DNA of 48,100 nt, taken from the NCBI GenBank assembly GCA_026168605.1, contig JAPFDX010000007.1:1-48100 (forward strand). The letters run 5' to 3'. Made by a program: the position numbers and the translations under genes. The DNA comes from Roseburia sp. GTDB taxonomy: Bacteria > Bacillota > Clostridia > Lachnospirales > Lachnospiraceae. Position 1 is the stretch's first letter. Each line of letters begins with the position of its first letter. Below are positions 33,049 through 42,235 of the stretch, piece by piece. Under the pieces are notes generated by a model. It saw only the letters and a list, made by a program, of their open reading frames with translations, was not told where the DNA came from and searched no databases.

Positions 33049-35682
33049 ATGAATTATGGAAAAAAACGTACACGGAAGCGGGAACGTGAGTTAGCTTCCA
33101 AAAGTACCATGATTCGCAAAAAATTTCAGGTAGTTTTTTGCAAGGCATTGCTTATATGCTTTTTCGCAGTCGTAGTGATCGGAGGATGCAGCGCATTTGG
33201 CATCATATCCGGCATCATCGCCTCTGCGCCGTCCATCGAGGACATCAACGCCACACCGACCGGTTATCTCACCACGGTGCTTGACGCGGAGGGCAACCAG
33301 ACAGCCACGCTTGTCGCTTCCGGTTCCAACCGCAAATATGTCACGCTGGACGAGATCCCGCTGGATCTCCAGCACGCGTTTGTGGCGATCGAGGACTCAC
33401 GTTTTTACGAGCACAACGGTATCGACTTGCAGGGTATCCTGCGCGCCGGCATCAAGGGCATCGCAGCCGGCTTCAATTTTAGCGAGGGCGCAAGTACCAT
33501 CACGCAGCAGCTCTTGAAAAACACCGTTTTCCTCGACTGGGTAAACGAGGAATCCATGGCGGACAAGTTCGAGCGAAAGTTCCAGGAACAGTATCTCGCG
33601 CTTCAGCTTGAGAAGGTTGTGGACAAGGACTGGATCCTCGAGAACTATCTGAACGCGATCAATCTCGGTCAGAATACGCTCGGCGTCGGCGTGGCATCTG
33701 AGCGCTATTTCGGCAAGGATGTCTCTGAACTGAATCTCTCCGAGTGCGCGGTACTTGCCGCCATCACACAGAACCCAAGCAAATACAATCCGATCTCCAA
33801 TCCGGAAAACAATGCCAGCCGCCGTAAGACGGTGCTTGACTATATGCTGGAGCAGGGATATATCACGCAGTCAGAATACGACGAGGCGATCGCCGACAAT
33901 GTATACGACCGCATCCAGCTAGTCAATATCGAGGCCTCCGACGCGGAGATCAACTCCTATTTCGTGGACGCCATGACGGACGTCGTGATGCAGGATCTGA
34001 TCGACCGGCTCGGCTACACGGAGACGCAGGCTTACAAAGCGCTCTACCAGGGCGGTCTTGTGATCGAATCCACGCAGGATCCCGCGATCCAGGCGATCTG
34101 TGATGAGGAGGTCAACAATCTCGACAATTACGTCGGAGACCCAAAGGTTTCATTCGCCTACCGCGTATCCATCCAGTCGCCGGACGGCACCGTTAAGCAT
34201 TACAGCGAACAGACGATGCTTTCCTACTACCGCTCTGCGGACAAGAATTTTGATATCAATTATGCAAGTCAGGAAGAGGCAGACGCCGCCATCGAGGAAT
34301 ACAAAGCCGAGATCATGAATGAGGGCGACACCATCGTAGAGGGCAGCGAGACGATCACCTACACCGTACAGCCGCAGGCAGCCATGACGGTCATCGACCA
34401 GTCGACCGGAGAGGTCAAGGCGATCGTTGGCGGACGCGGTGATAAGACGGGAAACAAGACGTTAAACCGCGCCACTGACACGACGAGACAGCCGGGCTCG
34501 ACCTTCAAGGTCATCGCATCCTACGCTCCGGCGCTGGATGCCGGGGGACTGACGCTCGCAAATGTGCAGGACGACGCTCCTTACAATTACACGACCGGAG
34601 AGGGCAAGGCGGTCACAAACTATGACAAACGTTACCGCGGCTTCACCACACTGCGCGAGGCGATCACGGAGTCCATCAATATCGTGACGGTCAAGACGCT
34701 TGCGGAAATCGGTCCTTCTCTCGGCTACGATTATATCCGTAACTTCGGCATCACCACCGTAGGCATCGAGGAGAGCGGCAATGAAACGCTCGCGCTCGGC
34801 GGTCTGACCAACGGTGTGACCAACCTTGAACTGACAGCGGCGTACGCGGCAATCGCAAACGAAGGCACTTATATCAAGCCGAAGTTTTACACAAGGGTTC
34901 TCGACCACGACGGCAATGTCCTGCTCGACAACACGTCTCCGGAAAGCCACACCGTGCTCAAGGAGACAACCGCATGGCTTCTGACGGACGCCATGAAGGA
35001 TGTTATGACGCAGGGTACCGGTACTGCCGCTTATTTCGGAAACGGTATGGCGCAGGCAGGAAAAACCGGTACGACCACCAAGAGCCGCGACGTACTTTTT
35101 GCCGGATACACGCCTTATTACACCTGTGTGGTATGGGGCGGCTATGACGACAACGACACACAGAGCGGAGAAAATACCAGCTATCCAAAGAAGATCTGGA
35201 AATCTGTTATGAGCAGGATCCATGAGGATCTTCCTTCGGAGGATTTCCCGAAGCCGGACGGTCTTGTCACCGCGACGGTCTGTGCAGAGTCCGGAAAGCT
35301 CGCCATCGACGGCGTGTGTACGAACGATCCGCGCGGCAACCGCGCTTACACGGAATATTTTGCGGAGGGGACCGCCCCCACGGAATACTGTGACCACCAC
35401 ATTCTCGTCAACATCTGTGCCGAGACCGGGGCGCTTGCAGGGCCAAACTGTCCGTACCAGACAGCCAGCGGCGTGTATGTCATCGGAGGCTCCCCAACCA
35501 CAGAGGATGCGCCTTATCTTCTGTCGCCGGAGACCGCAGCGAACACCTGCCAGTACCACAACCCCGGCTTTGTCTACAACTACACACCCGTGCCCGGCGT
35601 GACAGATGCGTCTACCGCAACGCCGGATGTACCAGCGACTCCACCGGATGCAGCGGCGCCGGAGGGCGCTGCCACTCCTTAA
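33049..35682 (+). CDS. class A penicillin-binding protein (transglycosylase/transpeptidase)
   Basis: 877 residues. A basic cytosolic start and one membrane helix (ALLICFFAVVVIGGCSAFGIISGII) anchor it. The GT51 transglycosylase domain (about 85-260) has AFVAIEDSRFYEHNGID with the catalytic Glu, EGASTITQQLLKN and KVVDKDWILENYLNAINLG. The transpeptidase has the SXXK box in PGSTFKV (Ser about 484), an SIN box in TESINIVTVK, and KTGTT at about 672. The last 200 residues hold a Cys-containing tail (VCAESGKLAIDGVC, CDHHILVNICAETG) and end in a Pro/Ala/Thr-rich stretch. It polymerises and cross-links peptidoglycan. A strong terminator follows. Confidence 0.95.
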   Translation: MNYGKKRTRKRERELASKSTMIRKKFQVVFCKALLICFFAVVVIGGCSAFGIISGIIASAPSIEDINATPTGYLTTVLDAEGNQTATLVASGSNRKYVTLDEIPLDLQHAFVAIEDSRFYEHNGIDLQGILRAGIKGIAAGFNFSEGASTITQQLLKNTVFLDWVNEESMADKFERKFQEQYLALQLEKVVDKDWILENYLNAINLGQNTLGVGVASERYFGKDVSELNLSECAVLAAITQNPSKYNPISNPENNASRRKTVLDYMLEQGYITQSEYDEAIADNVYDRIQLVNIEASDAEINSYFVDAMTDVVMQDLIDRLGYTETQAYKALYQGGLVIESTQDPAIQAICDEEVNNLDNYVGDPKVSFAYRVSIQSPDGTVKHYSEQTMLSYYRSADKNFDINYASQEEADAAIEEYKAEIMNEGDTIVEGSETITYTVQPQAAMTVIDQSTGEVKAIVGGRGDKTGNKTLNRATDTTRQPGSTFKVIASYAPALDAGGLTLANVQDDAPYNYTTGEGKAVTNYDKRYRGFTTLREAITESINIVTVKTLAEIGPSLGYDYIRNFGITTVGIEESGNETLALGGLTNGVTNLELTAAYAAIANEGTYIKPKFYTRVLDHDGNVLLDNTSPESHTVLKETTAWLLTDAMKDVMTQGTGTAAYFGNGMAQAGKTGTTTKSRDVLFAGYTPYYTCVVWGGYDDNDTQSGENTSYPKKIWKSVMSRIHEDLPSEDFPKPDGLVTATVCAESGKLAIDGVCTNDPRGNRAYTEYFAEGTAPTEYCDHHILVNICAETGALAGPNCPYQTASGVYVIGGSPTTEDAPYLLSPETAANTCQYHNPGFVYNYTPVPGVTDASTATPDVPATPPDAAAPEGAATP

Positions 35683-35699
35683 CCGGATAAGCAGACAAC

Positions 35700-35750
35700 G
35701 AGCTGCTGCCCGGACAGACTGATCCTCTGTCCGGGCAACAGCTCATTTTA
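35700..35750 (+). terminator. terminator of the PBP gene
   Basis: A stem of 19 bases (35700-35718 with 35726-35744), with a single mismatch and a seven-base loop, is followed by ATTTTAT. It begins 17 bases after the stop. Confidence 0.88.
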
Positions 35751-35788
35751 TGTCCGGCTGCAAAACAGCCGCATGACCGTACACCTCA

Positions 35789-36625
35789 TTATTTTAAATT
35801 TTGCTTTTTGAAGATGGAAATCCCTATCTGTGCCAAAACAAGAGTTTCGATCAGATTTGCCATACAAAATTCCCAATGATAGGTCATTCCCTTGCACACG
35901 AGCGAATTTTCCGCCTTGATCTCCGGCGTCTCATGCTGCATTTCCGGATGGTATTTTGCCTGCGCAAACGGGGATAACAGCACATGGATATTTGCAACTG
36001 CTCTGCCCGCCCCGTCAATATGGAGAGGATTTTCCACAACACTTCCACCTTTCTCAACCCGATACTCCGGCTGCTTCAACGCTGAGACGGTGTTCCCGCC
36101 AATCTGCAGCGCCAGCAGCGTCAGACATACGGCGACCGCGATGCTGTGTAAACGCTTGTGCATCACCATCACAATCGTTGTGAAAAGAGTGGAGACCGCA
36201 ATGATGCAGCTATAACAGATCACAAAATAAACTGCCAGCTTCCCAAATGTCATATCTAACGATAATTTTTTTATCATTGCAAAGAGAAGAACACTTCCCA
36301 TATCTGCGAGGAGAAAAATCAAGCCACACACCATTGCCACGACCATTTCCGCAACGTAAATCTGTTTTCTCCGGTAGCCTGCTATGATCTTATGATTCAC
36401 TGTGCGCACCTCAAATTCCTGCCCTGCATGGAGTGGAATGCATACAGCCAGACACACACATATGGCCGGCGTACCATAAAACAAAAAGGTATCAGCAGAT
36501 ATGTAAAATCCATAGCCGCTCAGCAGGATTTCAAATAAATGAATGATGACGATCACACATACGCCCACCCACAGTAAAGGGGAACAAAACGCTCTTTTTA
36601 ATTCCGCAGATAACAACTTTTTCAT
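35789..36625 (-). CDS. ABC-2-type transporter permease
   Basis: 278 residues from ATG 36625, which follows AAGGAGCG. Six membrane helices are visible, including WVGVCVIVIIHLFEILLSGYGF, TPAICVCLAVCIPLHAGQEFE, VAMVCGLIFLLADMGSVLLFAM and YFVICYSCIIAVSTLFTTIVMV. A loop of about 70 residues precedes the last helix. The plan fits the bacteriocin/lantibiotic-immunity class of ABC-2 permeases. It follows the ATPase gene by 18 bases. The substrate is unknown. Confidence 0.85.
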   Translation of the reverse strand: MKKLLSAELKRAFCSPLLWVGVCVIVIIHLFEILLSGYGFYISADTFLFYGTPAICVCLAVCIPLHAGQEFEVRTVNHKIIAGYRRKQIYVAEMVVAMVCGLIFLLADMGSVLLFAMIKKLSLDMTFGKLAVYFVICYSCIIAVSTLFTTIVMVMHKRLHSIAVAVCLTLLALQIGGNTVSALKQPEYRVEKGGSVVENPLHIDGAGRAVANIHVLLSPFAQAKYHPEMQHETPEIKAENSLVCKGMTYHWEFCMANLIETLVLAQIGISIFKKQNLK

Positions 36626-36643
36626 CACGACCACGCTCCTTCC

Positions 36644-37309
36644 TTATGCAAAATTTTCAAAATAGAATGTTTCCAGGTCAGTATCCAACACATCATTGGA
36701 AAATTCCCGTATGAGTTTCCCGTTCTTCAAAAATCCGTAATGGGTTGCAACCTTCTGCAGCTCGCCCAGTATGTGACTGGAAATCAGTATAGTCTTCCCG
36801 TATTTCTGGTTCAGCTCCACGATCATGGAACGCACGTCCCGGATACCGTCCGGATCCAACCCGTTCAGCGGCTCATCGAGGATCAGCACATCGGGATTTC
36901 CGACAAGCGCCATCGCCAACCCCAGTCTCTGCTTCATACCGAGAGAATAATACCGGACCGGTTTTTTCGAGTCCGTCAACCCCGCCATTGCCAGCAATTT
37001 TTTGACGTCTGTCTCTCCGTCACCTGAGATTTCTTTCTGATACTTTAAATTTCCATATGCACTGAGCATCGGATAAAATGCCGGCGTTTCGATGAGAGCG
37101 CCAATTTTCAGGTTCTTCTTTTTGCTGACGGAACCGGAGGTCTGTTCCTGAAGCTTCGCTAAAATGCTCATCAAGGTTGTCTTTCCGGCTCCGTTATTGC
37201 CGATCAGTCCATAAATTGCCCCCGCCGGAATTGACATGGATACCTGATCCAGAGCTTTTGTTGTCTTGAATTGTTTTGATAGTTTGTCTGTTTTGATGAT
37301 ATCGTCCAC
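36644..37309 (-). CDS. ABC transporter ATP-binding protein
   Basis: 221 residues starting with GTG at 37309 after AGGAG. Motifs: Walker A GNNGAGKTTL, signature YYSLGMKQRLGLAMAL, Walker B LILDEPLNGLDPDGI, switch His in LISSHILGEL. The signature SLGMKQR and the short length are typical of drug, lantibiotic or peptide exporters (BcrA type). It pairs with the permease downstream. A divergent XRE regulator stump lies on the other side of the promoter region, suggesting the pair was once controlled by it. Confidence 0.92.
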   Translation of the reverse strand: MDDIIKTDKLSKQFKTTKALDQVSMSIPAGAIYGLIGNNGAGKTTLMSILAKLQEQTSGSVSKKKNLKIGALIETPAFYPMLSAYGNLKYQKEISGDGETDVKKLLAMAGLTDSKKPVRYYSLGMKQRLGLAMALVGNPDVLILDEPLNGLDPDGIRDVRSMIVELNQKYGKTILISSHILGELQKVATHYGFLKNGKLIREFSNDVLDTDLETFYFENFA

Positions 37310-37412
37310 AGATTTTCTCCTTTCTGATCACAATTTTCCTGTTTCTGTAAAAATCATAGTTCAAAACACAGAGAAGGGAAAGCAAACGGGGCTTTACAGG
37401 GCGCTAAGTTCT

Positions 37413-37430
37413 CTTTACACCGATGTAAAG
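37413..37430. promoter_or_regulatory. palindromic operator candidate between ABC transporter and XRE stump
   Basis: CTTTACA (37413-37419), four bases, TGTAAAG (37424-37430). Another CTTTACA half-site lies at 37392-37398. Its position in the divergent promoter region fits a binding site for the lost regulator. Confidence 0.45.
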
Positions 37431-37440
37431 CACAATTTGC

Positions 37441-37469
37441 TTGTGCCCGTGGAAAGCCTGTGGCATACT
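37441..37469 (+). promoter_or_regulatory. probable promoter of the truncated XRE gene
   Basis: TTGTGC (37441-37446), 17-base spacer, CATACT (37464-37469), about 38 bases before the ATG. Confidence 0.45.
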
Positions 37470-37506
37470 ACCGTTATACAGATTGCAAACGAAGGGGTAA
37501 TAAAAA

Positions 37507-37635
37507 ATGACAGTAGCGGAAATGATAAAGCAGACCCGAACCGCCTCAGATATGACGCAGGAGGAATATGGTTTGAAATTAGGAGTGTCAAGACAGACGG
37601 TATCCAGTTGGGAAAATGGAGTTTCCCATAGTTAA
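37507..37635 (+). pseudogene. truncated XRE-family regulator
   Basis: Only 42 residues remain: a full helix-turn-helix start (MTVAEMIKQTRTASDMTQEEYG, LGVSRQTVSSWENG) that breaks off at VSHS and a stop. Complete relatives continue with about 100-250 more residues. GAAGGGG precedes the ATG. The break is likely the left scar of the restriction island that begins just after it. Without the rest of the protein, regulation of the divergent ABC genes may be lost or altered. Confidence 0.75.
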
Positions 37636-37690
37636 AGATACCACATCAAATATGACGAACCCACGCTTATACAGAACTGCAAAAGATATA

Positions 37691-37731
37691 AAGGCTTGAT
37701 GTAAGTAATAACTACTGCATCAGGCTTTTTT
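37691..37731 (+). terminator. terminator before the restriction operon
   Basis: GCTTGATG (37694-37701) pairs with CATCAGGC (37718-37725), with an inner AGT/ACT pairing, followed by six T. It insulates the island from upstream transcription. Confidence 0.65.
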
Positions 37732-37768
37732 CTTACACTATTCCTATATAAATATCTATAACGATGAA

Positions 37769-37797
37769 TTGAAATTTTCACATTTTCGTGATATACT
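37769..37797 (+). promoter_or_regulatory. promoter of the type I restriction operon
   Basis: TTGAAA (37769-37774), 17-base spacer, TATACT (37792-37797). Transcription would start near 37804, after the ATG at 37801, which therefore cannot be the regulator start. Confidence 0.8.
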
Positions 37798-37830
37798 ATC
37801 ATGAGTGATTATCATGGCAAGGAGGACTAT

Positions 37831-38055
37831 ATGGCTGTAACATATAAAAAACTATTTCACTTGCTGATAGACCGGGGCATCCCGACCGCCGCATTGACAG
37901 AGAAAGCTGGATTTAGTGCTAATATTCTAACCCGACTAAGGCGTGACCAGTATGTATCTTTGGATAGTATCGAAAAGATATGTTTTGCTCTTAATTGCAA
38001 GGTGGATGATATTCTGGACTTTATTCCCGATGAAAAGGAGAAAGAAAATGGCTGA
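37831..38055 (+). CDS. XRE/Cro-type regulator of the restriction operon
   Basis: 74 residues from ATG 37831, preceded by AAGGAGG. Nearly the whole protein is one helix-turn-helix domain (YKKLFHLLIDRGIPTAALTEKAGFSANILTRLRRDQYVSLDSIEKICFALNCKVDDILDF). It overlaps the hsdM start by eight bases. Small regulators of this kind often lead restriction operons and delay or limit their expression after entry into a new host; that role is inferred here. Confidence 0.88.
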   Translation: MAVTYKKLFHLLIDRGIPTAALTEKAGFSANILTRLRRDQYVSLDSIEKICFALNCKVDDILDFIPDEKEKENG

Positions 38056-39616
38056 TATAAGAAAAGAACAAGAGCGTGATGAACTCCATCGGGCAATATG
38101 GGCGATTGCCGATGAACTGCGTGGAAGCGTGGACGGATGGGATTTCAAGTCCTATGTGCTGGGTATGATGTTCTATCGTTATATATCTGAAAACCTAACA
38201 AATTACATCAACGAGGGCGAGAGTGAAGCCGGAGAAGTGGGCTTTGATTATGCACAGTTGTCCGATGAAGATGCTGAACAGGCTCGCGAGGACTTGGTTA
38301 AAACGAAGGGATTCTTTATTCTGCCCAGCGAGCTTTTCTGCAATGTCAGAAAGAGAGCCGCAAATGACGAAAATCTGAATATGACTTTGGAAGCTGCCTT
38401 TAACCACATTGAGGAATCAGCAAAGGGCAGTGAAAGTGAAGATAATTTCGCCGGACTGTTTGACGATATTGATGTGAACAGCAACAAACTGGGAGCTACT
38501 GTTGCAAAGCGTAATGCAAACCTCGTGAAGCTAATCGAGGGCGTTGCAAACATGGGCTTGGGCAACTACAAGGATAATTCCATTGATGCCTTTGGCGATG
38601 CTTACGAATACCTTATGAGTATGTACGCATCCAACGCCGGAAAAAGCGGCGGTGAGTTCTTCACTCCCCAAGAGGTTTCCGAGCTTCTGACTCGTATGGC
38701 TGTTGCTGGAAAAACAGAGGTCAACAAGGTATATGACCCTGCGTGTGGTTCTGGTTCTCTGCTTCTCAAAGCCGCAAAAATTCTTGGTAAAGAGAATGTG
38801 CGTCAAGGCTTCTACGGACAGGAAATCAACTTGACTACATACAACCTTTGCCGTATCAATATGTTCCTGCATGATATTGACTTTGACAAGTTTGACATTG
38901 CCCATGAGGATACTTTGCTCTCTCCGCAGCATTGGGATGACGAACCGTTTGAGGTTATTGTTTCAAATCCCCCTTACTCTATCAAGTGGGAGGGCGATGA
39001 CAATCCTGTTTTGATAAATGATCCTCGTTTCTCTCCTGCCGGAGTGCTTGCACCGAAGTCAAAAGCTGACCTTGCTTTTATCATGCACTCTCTGGCATGG
39101 CTTGCCACCAATGGAACTGCGGCGATTGTCTGCTTCCCCGGTATCATGTACCGTGGCGGAGCTGAGAAGAAGATCCGCCAATATCTGATTGACAACAACT
39201 TCATTGACTGCATCATCCAGTTGCCGAGCAACCTGTTCTTTGGAACTTCCATTGCGACCTGCATCATGGTTTTGAAGCGTAGCAAGTCTGACAACACCAC
39301 CCTGTTCATTGATGCTTCCAAGGAGTTTGTCAAGGTCACGAACAACAATCGACTGACCGAAGAAAACATAGCTCACATCGTAGACGAGTTTATTTCCCGA
39401 AACGGTACGCAACACTTTTCCCACCTTGCCAACTATGACGAGATCAAAGCACAGGACTACAATCTATCTGTCAGTACCTATGTTGAGCAGGAGGATACGA
39501 GAGAAGTTATCGATATTGTGAAACTCAATGCAGAGATTGAAGAAATCGTAGCCCGTGAACAGATTCTCCGTGAGGAAATTGCAAAGATCATTGCAGAAAT
39601 TGAGGGGCAAAAATGA
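38048..39616 (+). CDS. hsdM: type I restriction-modification methyltransferase subunit HsdM
   Basis: 522 residues from ATG 38048, after AAGGAGAAAG. The N-terminal HsdM helical domain (ELHRAIWAIADELRGSVDGWDFKSYVLGMMFYRYIS) precedes the N6-adenine methylase: SAM-binding DPACGSG (230-236) and catalytic NPPY (307-310), with GGEFFTPQEVSELL between the two parts. The last 60 residues form a coiled helix that docks on HsdS. It methylates host DNA and, with HsdR, forms the restriction enzyme. Sequence style fits the type IC group. The stop overlaps the next gene by four bases. Confidence 0.96.
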   Translation: MADIRKEQERDELHRAIWAIADELRGSVDGWDFKSYVLGMMFYRYISENLTNYINEGESEAGEVGFDYAQLSDEDAEQAREDLVKTKGFFILPSELFCNVRKRAANDENLNMTLEAAFNHIEESAKGSESEDNFAGLFDDIDVNSNKLGATVAKRNANLVKLIEGVANMGLGNYKDNSIDAFGDAYEYLMSMYASNAGKSGGEFFTPQEVSELLTRMAVAGKTEVNKVYDPACGSGSLLLKAAKILGKENVRQGFYGQEINLTTYNLCRINMFLHDIDFDKFDIAHEDTLLSPQHWDDEPFEVIVSNPPYSIKWEGDDNPVLINDPRFSPAGVLAPKSKADLAFIMHSLAWLATNGTAAIVCFPGIMYRGGAEKKIRQYLIDNNFIDCIIQLPSNLFFGTSIATCIMVLKRSKSDNTTLFIDASKEFVKVTNNNRLTEENIAHIVDEFISRNGTQHFSHLANYDEIKAQDYNLSVSTYVEQEDTREVIDIVKLNAEIEEIVAREQILREEIAKIIAEIEGQK

Positions 39617-40417
39617 ACAAGTGGGAACTGGCACGATACATAATAGACGGCAAAAAATCTGTTGATACAGTTCTTTTCCTTGCAGAGAATGGCAGTAAAG
39701 TGTCCAACATTGATATTCGACAGGAAGTCAATGATGCGAAGCAAAAGTTTTATGTTAGCATCTGTGTGGTAATGGACAAATGCTTTCCAAGGAAGAAAAA
39801 GACTATTTGTTCTAACCTCATTATTTCTGCTATTTACTATGAACGTGATAAGAACTTTGCACACAAAGATGATAATTATACGGCAAAAGAATACACCTCA
39901 CTGCAAGAAATTGCAGACGAAATGATTGAACAAATTCGTGCGGTGAAGGAGTTGTGCTCTGAATTTCTTCCCCAAGAGCTAAGTTTAGACTTTGTGGCTT
40001 TTGATAGCAAGCTGTTTAGAATTGCAAACGGCATAACAAAAGACATTGAAGAAAATGTCCTGAATATCAAACATCCGGGAAGAAATAGACCCATTCCCCC
40101 AAATGTACCGACAAAGGAATTTAAGATATTTTACGATACGGAAGACATTAAGAAAATCGATCCAAAAGAATATGCAGCCATTCTCCAAACAGGTTTGTGT
40201 ATGGAAGAAACTATGCAGCATCTTCAGGATGGGGTCATTAGAATTAACGTTCTATATGGATTGGATATTTGGGTATCGATAAACTTTGATGCTCTAAAAG
40301 AAATCATTCGTATGAGGGAACTCGGACTATTAGATATTTGCGACATACCGTATGTACCCAAAAACAAAAAAGATGAGAAAAGAATCGTTGAACTTATGAA
40401 GAAGGAGGGCTTGCTCA

Positions 40418-40425
<8 letters not shown>
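39613..40425 (+). CDS. unknown protein with HEPN-like RX5H motif, nested in hsd operon
   Basis: 270 residues; I do not recognise the whole protein. It is alpha-helical in the first half. At residues 78-84, YYERDKNFAHKDDNYT carries an R-X5-H motif in the setting (R-D-K-X-X-A-H-X-D) seen in AbiU2-type HEPN ribonucleases. The second half (about 150-270) has no motif I can name (KEFKIFYDTEDIKKIDPKEYAAILQTGL, IRINVLYGLDIWVSINFDALKEIIRM). It overlaps hsdM by four bases and hsdS by eight, so its translation is coupled to both. That suggests it works with, or is held in check by, the restriction complex. A core Hsd subunit is ruled out because M, S and R are all present. Confidence 0.6.
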
Positions 40426-41640
<1,215 letters not shown>

Positions 41641-41644
<4 letters not shown>

Positions 41645-42216
41645 TTCTGCTTTGTCAATATGTTTTTGGTTTTATTTCTGTTACGCTGAACATGATTTCT
41701 GAAAACCATGACAGTAAGAGAAAGCCTATCACAAGTGGCAACCGTGAAGCTGGCGAGTACCCGTACTACGGTGCATCTGGCATTGTTGATTATGTGAGTG
41801 GTTATATCTTTGATGGAGATTATCTGCTTGTTTCCGAGGATGGAAACAATTTGGTGGCACGAAGCACACCGATTGCGTTCTCTATATCGGGCAAGAATTG
41901 GGTAAATAACCATGCTCATGTTTTGGAGTTTGATTGTTATGCAACGAGAAGATATGTCGAGTTTTACTTGAACGCTATCGACCTTTCACAATTTATTTCT
42001 GGTGGAGCACAACCGAAGCTGAACCAGAAGAACCTTAACACAATACCGATTCCGCTTCCTGCTATCAAGGAACAGGAGCGTATCGTAGGCATACTTGACC
42101 GCTTTGATGCCCTCTGCAATGACATTTCTTCCGGCTTACCAGCAGAGATTGAAGCGAGGATGAAACAATACGAATATTATCGTAATAAGCTGCTGACTTT
42201 CAAATCGGCAGAGTAA
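41641..42216 (+). CDS. partial HsdS: third target-recognition domain plus helix
   Basis: 191 residues if read from TTG 41641, though there is no good ribosome site and the frame is open through the repeat tract from 41551. It holds one target-recognition domain (SKRKPITSGNREAGEYPYYGASGIVDYVSGYIFDG, SGKNWVNNHAHVLEF) and one conserved helix (EIEARMKQYEYYRNKLLTF). The domain is a paralogue of the first domain of the main hsdS. As a separate protein it would be a half-HsdS, which in some type I enzymes can pair with itself. More likely it is an extension that is added when the GACA tract shifts frame, giving a protein of about 600 residues. Confidence 0.75.
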
Positions 42217-42235
42217 ACCACAAAAGGAGGTTTCT

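Noticed and set aside
37474-37677. Imperfect direct repeat TTATACAGA(AC)TGCAAA near 37474 and 37661, possible island target duplication
   Set aside because: The copies differ in sequence and both lie close to the left junction; no right junction is available to compare.
37801-37830. ATG at 37801 as start of the restriction regulator
   Set aside because: It lies only four bases after the -10 box, upstream of the expected transcription start, whereas 37831 has AAGGAGG.
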